DNA from: Chryseosolibacter sp036402075
GTDB lineage: Bacteria > Bacteroidota > Bacteroidia > Cytophagales > Cyclobacteriaceae
Length of the DNA: 64,000 bases
Assembly (NCBI GenBank): GCA_036402075.1
Contig: DASWTP010000066.1
Coordinates: forward strand, 10,609-74,608
Direction of reading: 5' to 3'
Part shown: positions 8,996-16,047 of the stretch, piece by piece
How positions within the stretch are numbered: the first letter of the stretch is position 1
Layout: each line of letters starts with the position of its first letter
Position numbers and translations under genes: made by a program
The notes under the pieces: model-generated
Told to the model about the DNA's origin: nothing
Databases searched by the model: none
What the model saw: only the letters and a program-made list of their open reading frames with translations

Positions 8996-10297
8996 ATGGC
9001 GCAAGTTGAATTAGTGATGCCTAAAATGGGCGAAAGTATCATGGAAGCAACGATCCTCCACTGGTTGAAAAAACCGGGCGACAAGATCGAGCAAGACGAG
9101 TCCGTTTTGGAGGTTGCAACCGACAAAGTTGATACTGAGGTGCCTTCAACGGTTGCGGGTGTGTTAAAAGAGATCCTGGCCAAAGAGGGAGAGGTTGTTA
9201 AAGTAGGCAAACCTATTGCGATCATCACATCGGATGCCGAGGCGGAAGCGCCATCTGCACCTTCCACTGCCGCCCCTGTTGCAACACCGGCAAAGGCAGT
9301 TGCATCCCCTGGCGCGAATGGAAGCAATGGTTCTCATGCTCCCGACTTCAAGTCTGCCAGTCGTTTTTATTCGCCCCTGGTTAAGAATATCGCAAAGGAA
9401 GAAAATATTGCTGTTGCTGAGCTTGAGAGCATCCCTGGCTCTGGCCTTGAAGGACGCGTAACCAAGAAGGACATCATGAACTACGTGCAGCATCGCAAGG
9501 TGGGCGCAACGATCCAGGCGGTGCAGCATCATGTATCTGTAGGAAGCACGCAAGCACCTCCACAACGCGTTCCCGTATCCATCAGCGGTGGCGATGAGAT
9601 CATCGAAATGGATCGCATGCGCAAGATGATTGCGGAACGCATGGTTGATTCAAAACGCATCTCGCCACACGTTACCTCATTCGTAGAAGCTGACGTTACC
9701 AACATCGTATTCTGGAGAAATAAAGTAAAGAATGAGTTTCAAAAAAGAGAAGGTGATGCACTGACATTCACCCCGATCTTTATCGAGGCGGTTGCGCTGG
9801 CGATCAAGGACTACCCGATGATCAATGTGCAGGTGGATGGTGACAAGATCATCAAGAAGCGCGACATCAACATCGGCATGGCTGTGGCGTTGCCTTCCGG
9901 TAATCTTATTGTACCGGTGATAAAGAATGCAGACCAATATAATATCACCGGCCTCGCCAAAATTGTGAATGACCTGGCGAAGAGGGCGCGTGAAAACAAA
10001 CTAAAACCAGATGACCTGGCTGGCGGCACCTTTACCGTGTCAAATGTTGGATCGTTTGGGAATGTAATGGGCACACCCATCATCATGCAACCACAGGTGG
10101 CGATCATGGCGCTCGGAGCGGTCCAGAAGAAACCCGCGGTAATCGAAACCCCTTACGGAGACGCAATAGCCATTCGCCACAAAATGTTCCTCTCCCACTC
10201 CTATGACCACCGCGTGGTGGATGGAGCTCTGGGAGGAAGCCTGGTCAGACGCGTTGCCGATTACCTTGAAAAATTTGATATCAATCGATCGATTTAA
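8996..10297 (+). CDS. 2-oxo acid dehydrogenase E2 (dihydrolipoyl acyltransferase)
   Basis: 433 residues, usual length for an E2 with one lipoyl domain. The lipoyl domain spans residues 1-78 with the lipoylated Lys44 in ATDKVDTEVPS. An Ala/Pro linker follows, then the E3/E1-binding domain at about 122-163 (SPLVKNIAKEENI, GLEGRVTKKDI). The catalytic domain runs from about 195, with the active-site signature DHRVVDGALGG close to the end. It transfers an acyl group from lipoamide to CoA in a pyruvate, branched-chain or 2-oxoglutarate dehydrogenase complex. Sequence alone does not decide which, and no E1 or E3 gene is adjacent. It is a single gene with its own promoter and terminator. Confidence 0.95.
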   Translation: MAQVELVMPKMGESIMEATILHWLKKPGDKIEQDESVLEVATDKVDTEVPSTVAGVLKEILAKEGEVVKVGKPIAIITSDAEAEAPSAPSTAAPVATPAKAVASPGANGSNGSHAPDFKSASRFYSPLVKNIAKEENIAVAELESIPGSGLEGRVTKKDIMNYVQHRKVGATIQAVQHHVSVGSTQAPPQRVPVSISGGDEIIEMDRMRKMIAERMVDSKRISPHVTSFVEADVTNIVFWRNKVKNEFQKREGDALTFTPIFIEAVALAIKDYPMINVQVDGDKIIKKRDINIGMAVALPSGNLIVPVIKNADQYNITGLAKIVNDLAKRARENKLKPDDLAGGTFTVSNVGSFGNVMGTPIIMQPQVAIMALGAVQKKPAVIETPYGDAIAIRHKMFLSHSYDHRVVDGALGGSLVRRVADYLEKFDINRSI

Positions 10298-10316
10298 TTG
10301 ATGAGCTGTACAAAAG

Positions 10317-10349
10317 AACGCTGTCACGGAAAATGACAGCGTTTTTTTT
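10317..10349 (+). terminator. Intrinsic terminator after the E2 gene
   Basis: AACGCTGTCA and TGACAGCGTT form a perfect 10-bp stem with a 7-base loop followed by a run of T. Confidence 0.95.
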
Positions 10350-10408
10350 ACGTTTTGATTTTTATGGAAAAGCGACACGAGCGTCATCTTTCAACAAAAC
10401 CACCAACA

Positions 10409-11818
10409 ATGAAAATCCTCCACCTCACCGCGTCACTCCTTCTGCTGCCTTTGCTGCTGAACGCGCAATCCCTTTCCTACACTGAGAAAGCAAAGGCTCA
10501 CTATCAAAAAGGCGAATACCGCGAGGCGTTATATTGTTTCAATCACGTGTTGAAAAAAGATTCCACCAATGCAGAGTTTTTCAAATTGCGTGGTAACTGC
10601 TTTTTTGAACTAAATCAGCTGGACAGTGCAGAACGTGACTACCTGAGAGTAGTTACGCTGAGTGATAAATTTCCGGAGGTTTATTACAATCTCGGAAACA
10701 TCTCATATGAAAACAAAAACAACGCTCAGGCCGAACGCTATAGCAGGCAATTCCTGACGCTCAAGCCCAATGATGCGGATGGTCTGTATCAACTGTATAG
10801 CCTGCTGAAAGCGCGACACCATGATTCAGCATTTTTCTTCCTGGAGAAAGCCTATGCACTCGATTCGACAAACCAATATTTTTATAACAGCCTGGCCTGG
10901 GACTTATTCGAACAAAAAAATTACGCAAAGGCGCTGACGATGGCAGAGGCTAGCCGGAAGAAGCACTTGCTTACCAATGACCTTCTCCCGCTGGAAGCGT
11001 ATGCTGCGTTCAGCCTTGGTAACTTCAGCCACGCGCTCAAGGTTGCAGACACGCTTGTGATAAAGTTCCCTGACGAAATCGGGTTCAAGCTTCTTCAGAA
11101 AAAAACACAAATTCTGAACAACACGCCCGCGGACAAAATCGGCCAGGATGGATTTACCTTCACCCTTACCGAATACGCACAAAACCGGGCAGATCTCGAT
11201 ACATGGGTAACCACAGCTGATCATCACTACTTCTATCCGAAGCTCATCGAAAAGTTTAGAACGCATCCCGAGGAGATGAGTCTGCCGGAATTCTTTATGG
11301 TGTATTACGGCTACACGACCGATAAGCATTACAGCCCTTATGGACCTGCAGCCTCTGCATTGACGAAAGCCGCAAGAAGTGAAGCCTCTGCTCCGGCTGC
11401 GTTAGAGCTGTATAAATCTGCTATTGCTGCGGACCCCTTCGACCTGCAGACCTACGAGTCAATCGCATCAATCGCAATGAGCCTGGAGCTGAAAGCAGAT
11501 TTTGAGCAGGCGTTGACGCAGTATGTTGGCCTCATGGAGAGCATCCTGGCATCCGGAGACGGTAAAACAGGGAAAACTGCTTATTTTGTAATTTCCCCAC
11601 GCCACGAGTACCACATTCTCGATTATTTGGGACTGAAGTCAGCGATGCAAGCGCTTCGTCATGAAGACGGCCACAGCTTTGACGTGCAAACGACAATGGA
11701 CGAAAGCGGGGAAAAGAATGAAATTTATTTCAACATTGATAAGCCGTGGCATTCGCTTTCATCTATTCTCGATAAGGAAAAAAGCAGTTCAAAAAAGAAG
11801 CGCAAGAAAGAGAAGTAG
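10409..11818 (+). CDS. Exported tetratricopeptide repeat protein
   Basis: 469 residues from ATG 10409, where a clear signal peptide begins (MKILHLTASLLLLPLLLNAQ). TPR units follow at once: YTEKAKAHYQKGEYREALYCF, then AEFFKLRGNCFFELNQLDSA, EVYYNLGNISYENKNNAQA and YFYNSLAWDLFEQKNYAKAL. The C-terminal half is less clearly repetitive and ends in a very Lys-rich tail (SSSKKKRKKEK). TPR scaffolds usually hold protein complexes; the partner is unknown. An upstream in-frame start would add 18 residues without a signal peptide and is rejected. The gene is 45 bases from the ParA-like gene, on the same strand. Confidence 0.85.
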   Translation: MKILHLTASLLLLPLLLNAQSLSYTEKAKAHYQKGEYREALYCFNHVLKKDSTNAEFFKLRGNCFFELNQLDSAERDYLRVVTLSDKFPEVYYNLGNISYENKNNAQAERYSRQFLTLKPNDADGLYQLYSLLKARHHDSAFFFLEKAYALDSTNQYFYNSLAWDLFEQKNYAKALTMAEASRKKHLLTNDLLPLEAYAAFSLGNFSHALKVADTLVIKFPDEIGFKLLQKKTQILNNTPADKIGQDGFTFTLTEYAQNRADLDTWVTTADHHYFYPKLIEKFRTHPEEMSLPEFFMVYYGYTTDKHYSPYGPAASALTKAARSEASAPAALELYKSAIAADPFDLQTYESIASIAMSLELKADFEQALTQYVGLMESILASGDGKTGKTAYFVISPRHEYHILDYLGLKSAMQALRHEDGHSFDVQTTMDESGEKNEIYFNIDKPWHSLSSILDKEKSSSKKKRKKEK

Positions 11819-11863
11819 ACGCCTTTAAAAACAGCCGTTTCGAATTTTTTCCTATTTTTAAGG

Positions 11864-12487
11864 ATGGCTAAAGTCGTCTCGTTTATCAGTCGAAAGGGAG
11901 GTACAGGAAAGACAACCAATGCGATCAATCTCGCGACCACCCTCAATGCGCTTGGCAAGCGGGTGGTGCTCGTTGAAACCGACACGAACTACACGCTCAA
12001 TACGCTTCGAAAGATGGAGTTTTTCAAATCGAAAGAGAACGGAAAAGCATTCGAAATTCTGGGCTCGCAAGATGGCTCGGTGGCGCAGGAACTGATGGAC
12101 CTGAAGACAAGTCGTAAGACGGATGTGGTAGTGGTTGACAGCGCTGGAAAAACGACAGACGAAGGCATAAAGAAACTTTGCCTTGTGAGCGATGTTGTGG
12201 TAGTACCAACAAGCCTCACACAAAATGACCTGCTGGTGACCTACCAGACGGTCACTGACCTTGCACCTGCGCGCGAGCTCAATCCACAACTAAAAATCCT
12301 CATTTTACCGAATCGCATCCACAGCGGCACAAATCTTTTTACTGTGCGTGAAAATCTGAAGAACCTTGACGCGATCATTTTACCGATCATTGTTCCGCAA
12401 AAAAATCTGTTTGTGAACTTCAGCACGGTTGAAGCGGAAAAGGCATATGAACCAATCGCCCGGGAAATAGTAAAGTATTTGTCATGA
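11864..12487 (+). CDS. ParA/MinD-like ATPase
   Basis: 207 residues of the ParA family. The deviant Walker A KGGTGKTT at 11-18 carries both the signature Lys11 and Lys16. Walker A' lies in VVLVETDTN, where the usual D is followed by T, and Walker B in VVVVDSAG. Such ATPases dimerise on ATP and pattern DNA, protein clusters or flagella. The length is that of short, chromosomally encoded or orphan ParA proteins without an N-terminal DNA-binding domain. It overlaps the next gene by 4 bases (ATGA), so the two are almost surely translated together. No ParB homologue or parS-like repeats are visible. Confidence 0.9.
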   Translation: MAKVVSFISRKGGTGKTTNAINLATTLNALGKRVVLVETDTNYTLNTLRKMEFFKSKENGKAFEILGSQDGSVAQELMDLKTSRKTDVVVVDSAGKTTDEGIKKLCLVSDVVVVPTSLTQNDLLVTYQTVTDLAPARELNPQLKILILPNRIHSGTNLFTVRENLKNLDAIILPIIVPQKNLFVNFSTVEAEKAYEPIAREIVKYLS

Positions 12488-12891
12488 GCAAGAAGAAGAA
12501 TACGCTGAAAGACCTGGACGAATTTCTAAAGCAGCAAGCCGCAACGCTTGTCTCGCCAGCACGCCTCAGTGAAAAAACAGAAGCCCCCCAACCACCAGCG
12601 GATCCAGCTTCAACACCCGCTGGAGAAGAGAGATCTGCGCCCCTGGTGCAGGCGACACAAACTGAGCGAACAATCTCCCGGTCATCCCTCGTAAAAGATC
12701 TGAAACAACTCGCAACCATCCATGGTACGTCACTGAACGAAGAGTTTTGTGACTTACTGCTGGCCAGCGTGGAGGGCCAGCAAGAATTTTCCGCAGAGGA
12801 TAAAATGCTCATCAACACAGCGCTTTATTTGAAGCATGGCGCAGCATGGAAGGAGGCAATCCGCGCCTTCTGGCAGAACAAAAAATCATAA
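12484..12891 (+). CDS. Small partner protein of the ParA-like ATPase
   Basis: 135 residues. A charged start (MSKKKNTLKDLDEFLKQQA) is followed by a Pro/Ala/Glu-rich, probably disordered linker at about 30-60. A compact helical C-terminal domain follows (LVKDLKQLATIHGTSLNEEF, then INTALYLKHGAAWKEAIRAF). I do not recognise the family. The 4-base overlap with the ParA gene, the disordered basic N-terminus and the folded tail resemble the partner proteins that stimulate ParA-type ATPases. That role is inferred from position only. Confidence 0.75.
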   Translation: MSKKKNTLKDLDEFLKQQAATLVSPARLSEKTEAPQPPADPASTPAGEERSAPLVQATQTERTISRSSLVKDLKQLATIHGTSLNEEFCDLLLASVEGQQEFSAEDKMLINTALYLKHGAAWKEAIRAFWQNKKS

Positions 12892-12921
12892 TTGCCGTCT
12901 CCCGGGGTCTTCGAGAAAAGG

Positions 12922-12929
12922 TATATTTG
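12922..12929 (+). promoter_or_regulatory. Bacteroidota -7 promoter element for the PLP enzyme gene
   Basis: TATATTTG matches TAnnTTTG exactly. It lies just past the upstream gene's stop and 60 bases before ATG 12989. No well-spaced -33 TTG is seen. Confidence 0.6.
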
Positions 12930-12988
12930 CACACATTAAACAATCGCCCGCGGTCGTTCACCGCGTGAAAATCTTCAATCATTCGCCT

Positions 12989-14134
12989 ATGAAATTCGGA
13001 ACAAAAGCCGTTCATGCAGGGGTTGCACCCGACCCATCAACCGGGGCAATCATGACACCCATTTTCCAAACCTCGACATACGTTCAGGAAGCGCCCGCGA
13101 AGCACAAAGGTTATGCTTACGCACGCGGGGCGAACCCAACGCGTAACACATTGCAGAAAAGCCTGGCAGCACTCGAGAATGGAAAATTTGCGATCTGCTT
13201 TTCTTCCGGAATGGGTGCTACTGATGCCGTAATAAAACTTCTGAATCCGGGAGACGAAGTCATCACTAGCAATGACCTATACGGAGGTTCCTACAGGATG
13301 TTCAAACGGGTGTTCGAGAAGTATGGAATCAAATTTCATTTCATCGACCTGACCAAAACTGCCAACATCGAGCCTCTTGTTAACGACAAAACAAAACTGT
13401 TCTGGCTTGAAACGCCTACCAACCCGCTGATGAATATCATTGACATCAAGGCTTGTGTAGCGATCGCCAAAAAGAAGAATATACTCGTTGCAGTGGACAA
13501 CACGTTCGCATCGCCTTACCTGCAAAATCCGCTTGATCTGGGTGCAGACATAGTGATGCACTCCGTGACGAAATACCTCGGTGGCCACTCAGACGTGATC
13601 ATGGGAGCATTAGTCATGAATGATGAAAAACTTTATCAGGAGCTCGCGTTCATTCAAAACTCGTGTGGAGCGGTGCCCGGCCCGCAAGACTCTTTTTTAG
13701 TACTTCGCGGCATCAAGACGCTTCACCTGCGCATGGAACGCCATTGCCTGAACGGAAGAAAAATAGCCGAGTATCTCAAGAAGCATCCGAAGATCGGAAA
13801 GGTGTACTGGCCGGGTTTTGCAGATCATCCGAACCACGAGGTTGCCAAAGGGCAAATGCGGGACTTTGGCGGTATGCTTTCGTTCACGTTAACAGACGAC
13901 AGCATGGAAAAAGCAAGCAAACTGATGACTTCGGTAGAATTGTTCTCGTTGGCCGAATCCCTCGGTGGAGTTGAGTCACTCATCAACCACCCTGCCTCGA
14001 TGACACATGCCAGCATTCCGAAGGAAGAACGTCTGAAGGCCGGCCTGGTGGATTCGCTGATCCGCCTATCCATTGGCGTTGAAGATCATGAAGACCTGAT
14101 CGAAGACCTGGAGCAGGCACTGGCAAGAGTATAA
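12989..14134 (+). CDS. Cystathionine gamma-synthase/lyase family PLP enzyme
   Basis: 381 residues, the usual length of Cys/Met metabolism PLP enzymes (fold type I). Conserved blocks: TKAVHAG at the start, IFQTSTYVQ, YARGANPTRN, the cofactor-binding SSGMGAT, ETPTNP, VDNTFASPY, and SVTKYLGGHSD with the Schiff-base Lys195. SLGGVESLINHPASMTHAS and LIRLSIGVED close the chain. It acts in trans-sulfuration, either building cystathionine from an activated homoserine and cysteine or cleaving it; the motifs do not separate these. An in-frame extension to 12836 overlaps the previous gene and is rejected because family homology starts at MKFGTKAVHAG. Confidence 0.94.
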   Translation: MKFGTKAVHAGVAPDPSTGAIMTPIFQTSTYVQEAPAKHKGYAYARGANPTRNTLQKSLAALENGKFAICFSSGMGATDAVIKLLNPGDEVITSNDLYGGSYRMFKRVFEKYGIKFHFIDLTKTANIEPLVNDKTKLFWLETPTNPLMNIIDIKACVAIAKKKNILVAVDNTFASPYLQNPLDLGADIVMHSVTKYLGGHSDVIMGALVMNDEKLYQELAFIQNSCGAVPGPQDSFLVLRGIKTLHLRMERHCLNGRKIAEYLKKHPKIGKVYWPGFADHPNHEVAKGQMRDFGGMLSFTLTDDSMEKASKLMTSVELFSLAESLGGVESLINHPASMTHASIPKEERLKAGLVDSLIRLSIGVEDHEDLIEDLEQALARV

Positions 14135-14209
14135 GCAAGATCGATGTGAGATTCAACATCGAATAGCGGAAAAAAAATCCGGATTACTATTCGAAAAACA
14201 TTCTTTTCA

Positions 14210-14239
14210 AACGGGGTCCGTACTCTCACGGTCCCCGTT
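14210..14239 (+). terminator. Hairpin, probable terminator of the PLP enzyme gene
   Basis: AACGGGGTCCGT and ACGGTCCCCGTT form a 12-bp stem with one mismatch and a 6-base loop. The following T tract is weak (ATCATTTT), so function as a terminator is likely but not certain. Confidence 0.6.
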
Positions 14240-14249
14240 ATCATTTTCA

Positions 14250-14267
14250 ATCCGTAGTTCTACGGAT
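14250..14267. repeat. Perfect 8-bp inverted repeat, possible operator
   Basis: ATCCGTAG-TT-CTACGGAT is a perfect dyad between the upstream hairpin and the promoter of the next operon. With a 2-base loop it suits a protein-binding dyad better than a stable RNA hairpin. It lies 110 bases upstream of the -7 element. Confidence 0.45.
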
Positions 14268-14376
14268 AAATACTACGTAACGGTATGGTTATACGCTGAT
14301 CTTTCAAAAAGCGGGCATGCGATTACCAGTGTAATGTTCGGGGTCGTATGGTTCATCCTTTGCTGCTTCACAAAGT

Positions 14377-14384
14377 TACATTTG
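14377..14384 (+). promoter_or_regulatory. Bacteroidota -7 promoter element for the haem-protein operon
   Basis: TACATTTG matches TAnnTTTG exactly and lies 19 bases before ATG 14403. It supports that start rather than an upstream in-frame ATG at 14334, which would lie before the promoter. Confidence 0.65.
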
Positions 14385-14402
14385 TCAAAAAACCTAAAAC
14401 GT

Positions 14403-14801
14403 ATGACAAAAGTAAATTTGATGAAGGAACCTTTCGTTGAGATCTTTCTTGACAACGCTAACAATGTGATTGTTGCCAAGTGGATCGGCTTCCTCAAGGC
14501 GCAAGACGTGCGCAAAGGTTGTTCGTTTATGACCAAATACATCAAAGAAAACGGCCTGAAGAACCACCTCAGCGACCACCGTCAGCTTAAAGTGCTTTCC
14601 AAGGAGGTTCAGGATTACCTCACAATGGAATGGTTCCCGGAAGTTGAAAAAATCGGACTTCGCAAAGTTGGAGCCGTGGTTGCAGAAGATGTGTTTGCTG
14701 CGGCTACCGTAAACAAAGTTAACAAGGAAGGTGCCGTAGGAAACCTGAGAATCAACATGTTCGATTCTGAACCCACCTGCGTTAACTGGCTGCTAAACTA
14801 A
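14403..14801 (+). CDS. STAS/SEC14-like small cytoplasmic protein
   Basis: 132 residues resembling the small STAS- or SpoIIAA-like proteins frequent in Bacteroidota. It has strand-rich VEIFLDNANNVIVAKWIGFL, then NHLSDHRQLKVLSKEVQDYL, MEWFPEVEKIGLRKVGAVVAE and a Val/Asn stretch ending in SEPTCVNWLLN. Family members are thought to act as small regulatory or ligand-binding proteins; none of the usual phosphorylation motifs can be assigned with confidence. It starts the operon and lies 7 bases upstream of the haem-protein gene, so the two are probably cotranscribed. Confidence 0.75.
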   Translation: MTKVNLMKEPFVEIFLDNANNVIVAKWIGFLKAQDVRKGCSFMTKYIKENGLKNHLSDHRQLKVLSKEVQDYLTMEWFPEVEKIGLRKVGAVVAEDVFAAATVNKVNKEGAVGNLRINMFDSEPTCVNWLLN

Positions 14802-14808
14802 CCATTAC

Positions 14809-15912
14809 GTGAACACATCCGCCTTTGATTCTGAATTTCAACAATGGCTGACCCGGACGGAGACCATTGTTACGCTCGATCCGATCGGTTTCGATAACCA
14901 CATCGACACGCTGCACTCGCTGAATCAGAAAAAGATGACGAAGGAGATCATTCAACTTTTGTATGATCTTCTTCCCCTCCCCGATGCTCTTGAGAATTTC
15001 ACCTATGAAGAAGCTGTAGCCACCATGCGCGACCTCGGCATTTTTATCGGCATTCTCAAGAAACTGGGAATTGAACCCGTTGAAGTTGTACCCGAGCTTG
15101 AATACGTGCTGCTGGTACTCATGGTGAAAACCGATCTTCCCCCACGCGACACCCTCATCCACTACACCTCATGGAACCCTGACGGGTTGCGAATGCGAAC
15201 GTATACCGGCCTGGCAGACGAGAAATGCCTGATTGAGAGTGTAAAGATGGCTATGCCAGATCTCTTCAGCGCTATCCTTGATCTGCAGAAACTGCACTCC
15301 GTTGACATCAGTGATCCCATATTTGCAATCCTGTGCCAGAACGTGCAGGAAAAGATCAGCGGGATGGTGCGCGGGATTGTTCACGCGAAGCGCAATGTGT
15401 CTCCAGCCGTTTTTGCAAACGAACTCCGGTTTTACTACGATCCTATCAAAGTTGATTACGGCAAGGATTACATCGGTCCTGGCGCTGTGGAAATGCCCAT
15501 GTTTGTTTTCGATCACCTCCTGTGGAGCTGCGATTGCAGTGATGAGTACTATTCAAAGTTCAAGGAAGGCTATTTGCTCTATAACCTGAACTTTGTTGGG
15601 GAAATCTACTGGAACTTCAAAAACAAACCATCCCTGCTCTCGATTGCCATTGAACGACTCAAAACCAGTGCGGACGCAAGCACGTTGCGATCTGCGTACC
15701 AGATCAACCAGTTAGGCACGATACTCAAAAGCTTTCGGATGCCACACAAGAAACTGGCGGAAAATGCATACGCGCACGGTGAAGAACACCATAAAACGAA
15801 AGGAAGCGGAGGTTACTCCACGAATATACTGGAGCAAATCCTCGCGCTTCAAAATGAACGGTTCTCAAATCTTCAGCACGCACTTGCCAGTGCGGAGCGC
15901 GTGGCGAAGTAA
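14809..15912 (+). CDS. PrnB / indoleamine 2,3-dioxygenase-like haem protein
   Basis: 367 residues from a GTG start 7 bases after the upstream gene. The N-terminus carries LDPIGFDNHIDTLHSLN, like the DPL..D..L..LP pattern of PrnB (monodechloroaminopyrrolnitrin synthase) relatives. The C-terminus has the superfamily signature: FRMPHKKLAENAYAHGEEHH, where His313 aligns with the proximal haem ligand of indoleamine dioxygenases, then KGSGGYSTNILEQI at 331-344, matching their GTGGT..M.FL loop. PrnB rearranges 7-chlorotryptophan; dioxygenases of this fold open the indole ring. No halogenase or other prn gene is nearby, so the substrate is unknown, though an indole compound is the reasonable guess. 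No signal peptide, so cytoplasmic. Confidence 0.75.
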   Translation: MNTSAFDSEFQQWLTRTETIVTLDPIGFDNHIDTLHSLNQKKMTKEIIQLLYDLLPLPDALENFTYEEAVATMRDLGIFIGILKKLGIEPVEVVPELEYVLLVLMVKTDLPPRDTLIHYTSWNPDGLRMRTYTGLADEKCLIESVKMAMPDLFSAILDLQKLHSVDISDPIFAILCQNVQEKISGMVRGIVHAKRNVSPAVFANELRFYYDPIKVDYGKDYIGPGAVEMPMFVFDHLLWSCDCSDEYYSKFKEGYLLYNLNFVGEIYWNFKNKPSLLSIAIERLKTSADASTLRSAYQINQLGTILKSFRMPHKKLAENAYAHGEEHHKTKGSGGYSTNILEQILALQNERFSNLQHALASAERVAK

Positions 15913-15915
15913 AAT

Positions 15916-16045
15916 GTGTTCAGGTGTTCATGTGCTCAAGTTCGGCCTCAACGAAATTAGTTCTTTTCGGATGAGTAATGTCTGAACGGACGGAATTGAG
16001 GCACGCGAAAACCTGAGCACATAAGCACCTGCACACATGAGCACA
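15916..16045. repeat. Inverted arrays of an 8-base word between convergent genes
   Basis: Three GTGYTCAN units at 15916-15939 face four complementary TGAGCACN-like units at 16014-16045. Inside them GCCTCAA (15945-15951) pairs with TTGAGGC (15996-16002). The whole gap can fold into one large imperfect hairpin on either strand and could end transcription of both convergent neighbours. Confidence 0.7.
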
Positions 16046-16047
16046 TC

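Noticed and set aside
11864..12487. ParA gene considered as a plasmid or integrated-element marker
   Set aside because: No replication, integrase or ParB genes and no att-like repeats nearby; neighbours are ordinary chromosomal genes.
12836..12988. 51-residue N-terminal extension of the PLP enzyme
   Set aside because: It overlaps the previous gene and the -7 promoter element, and family similarity starts at ATG 12989.
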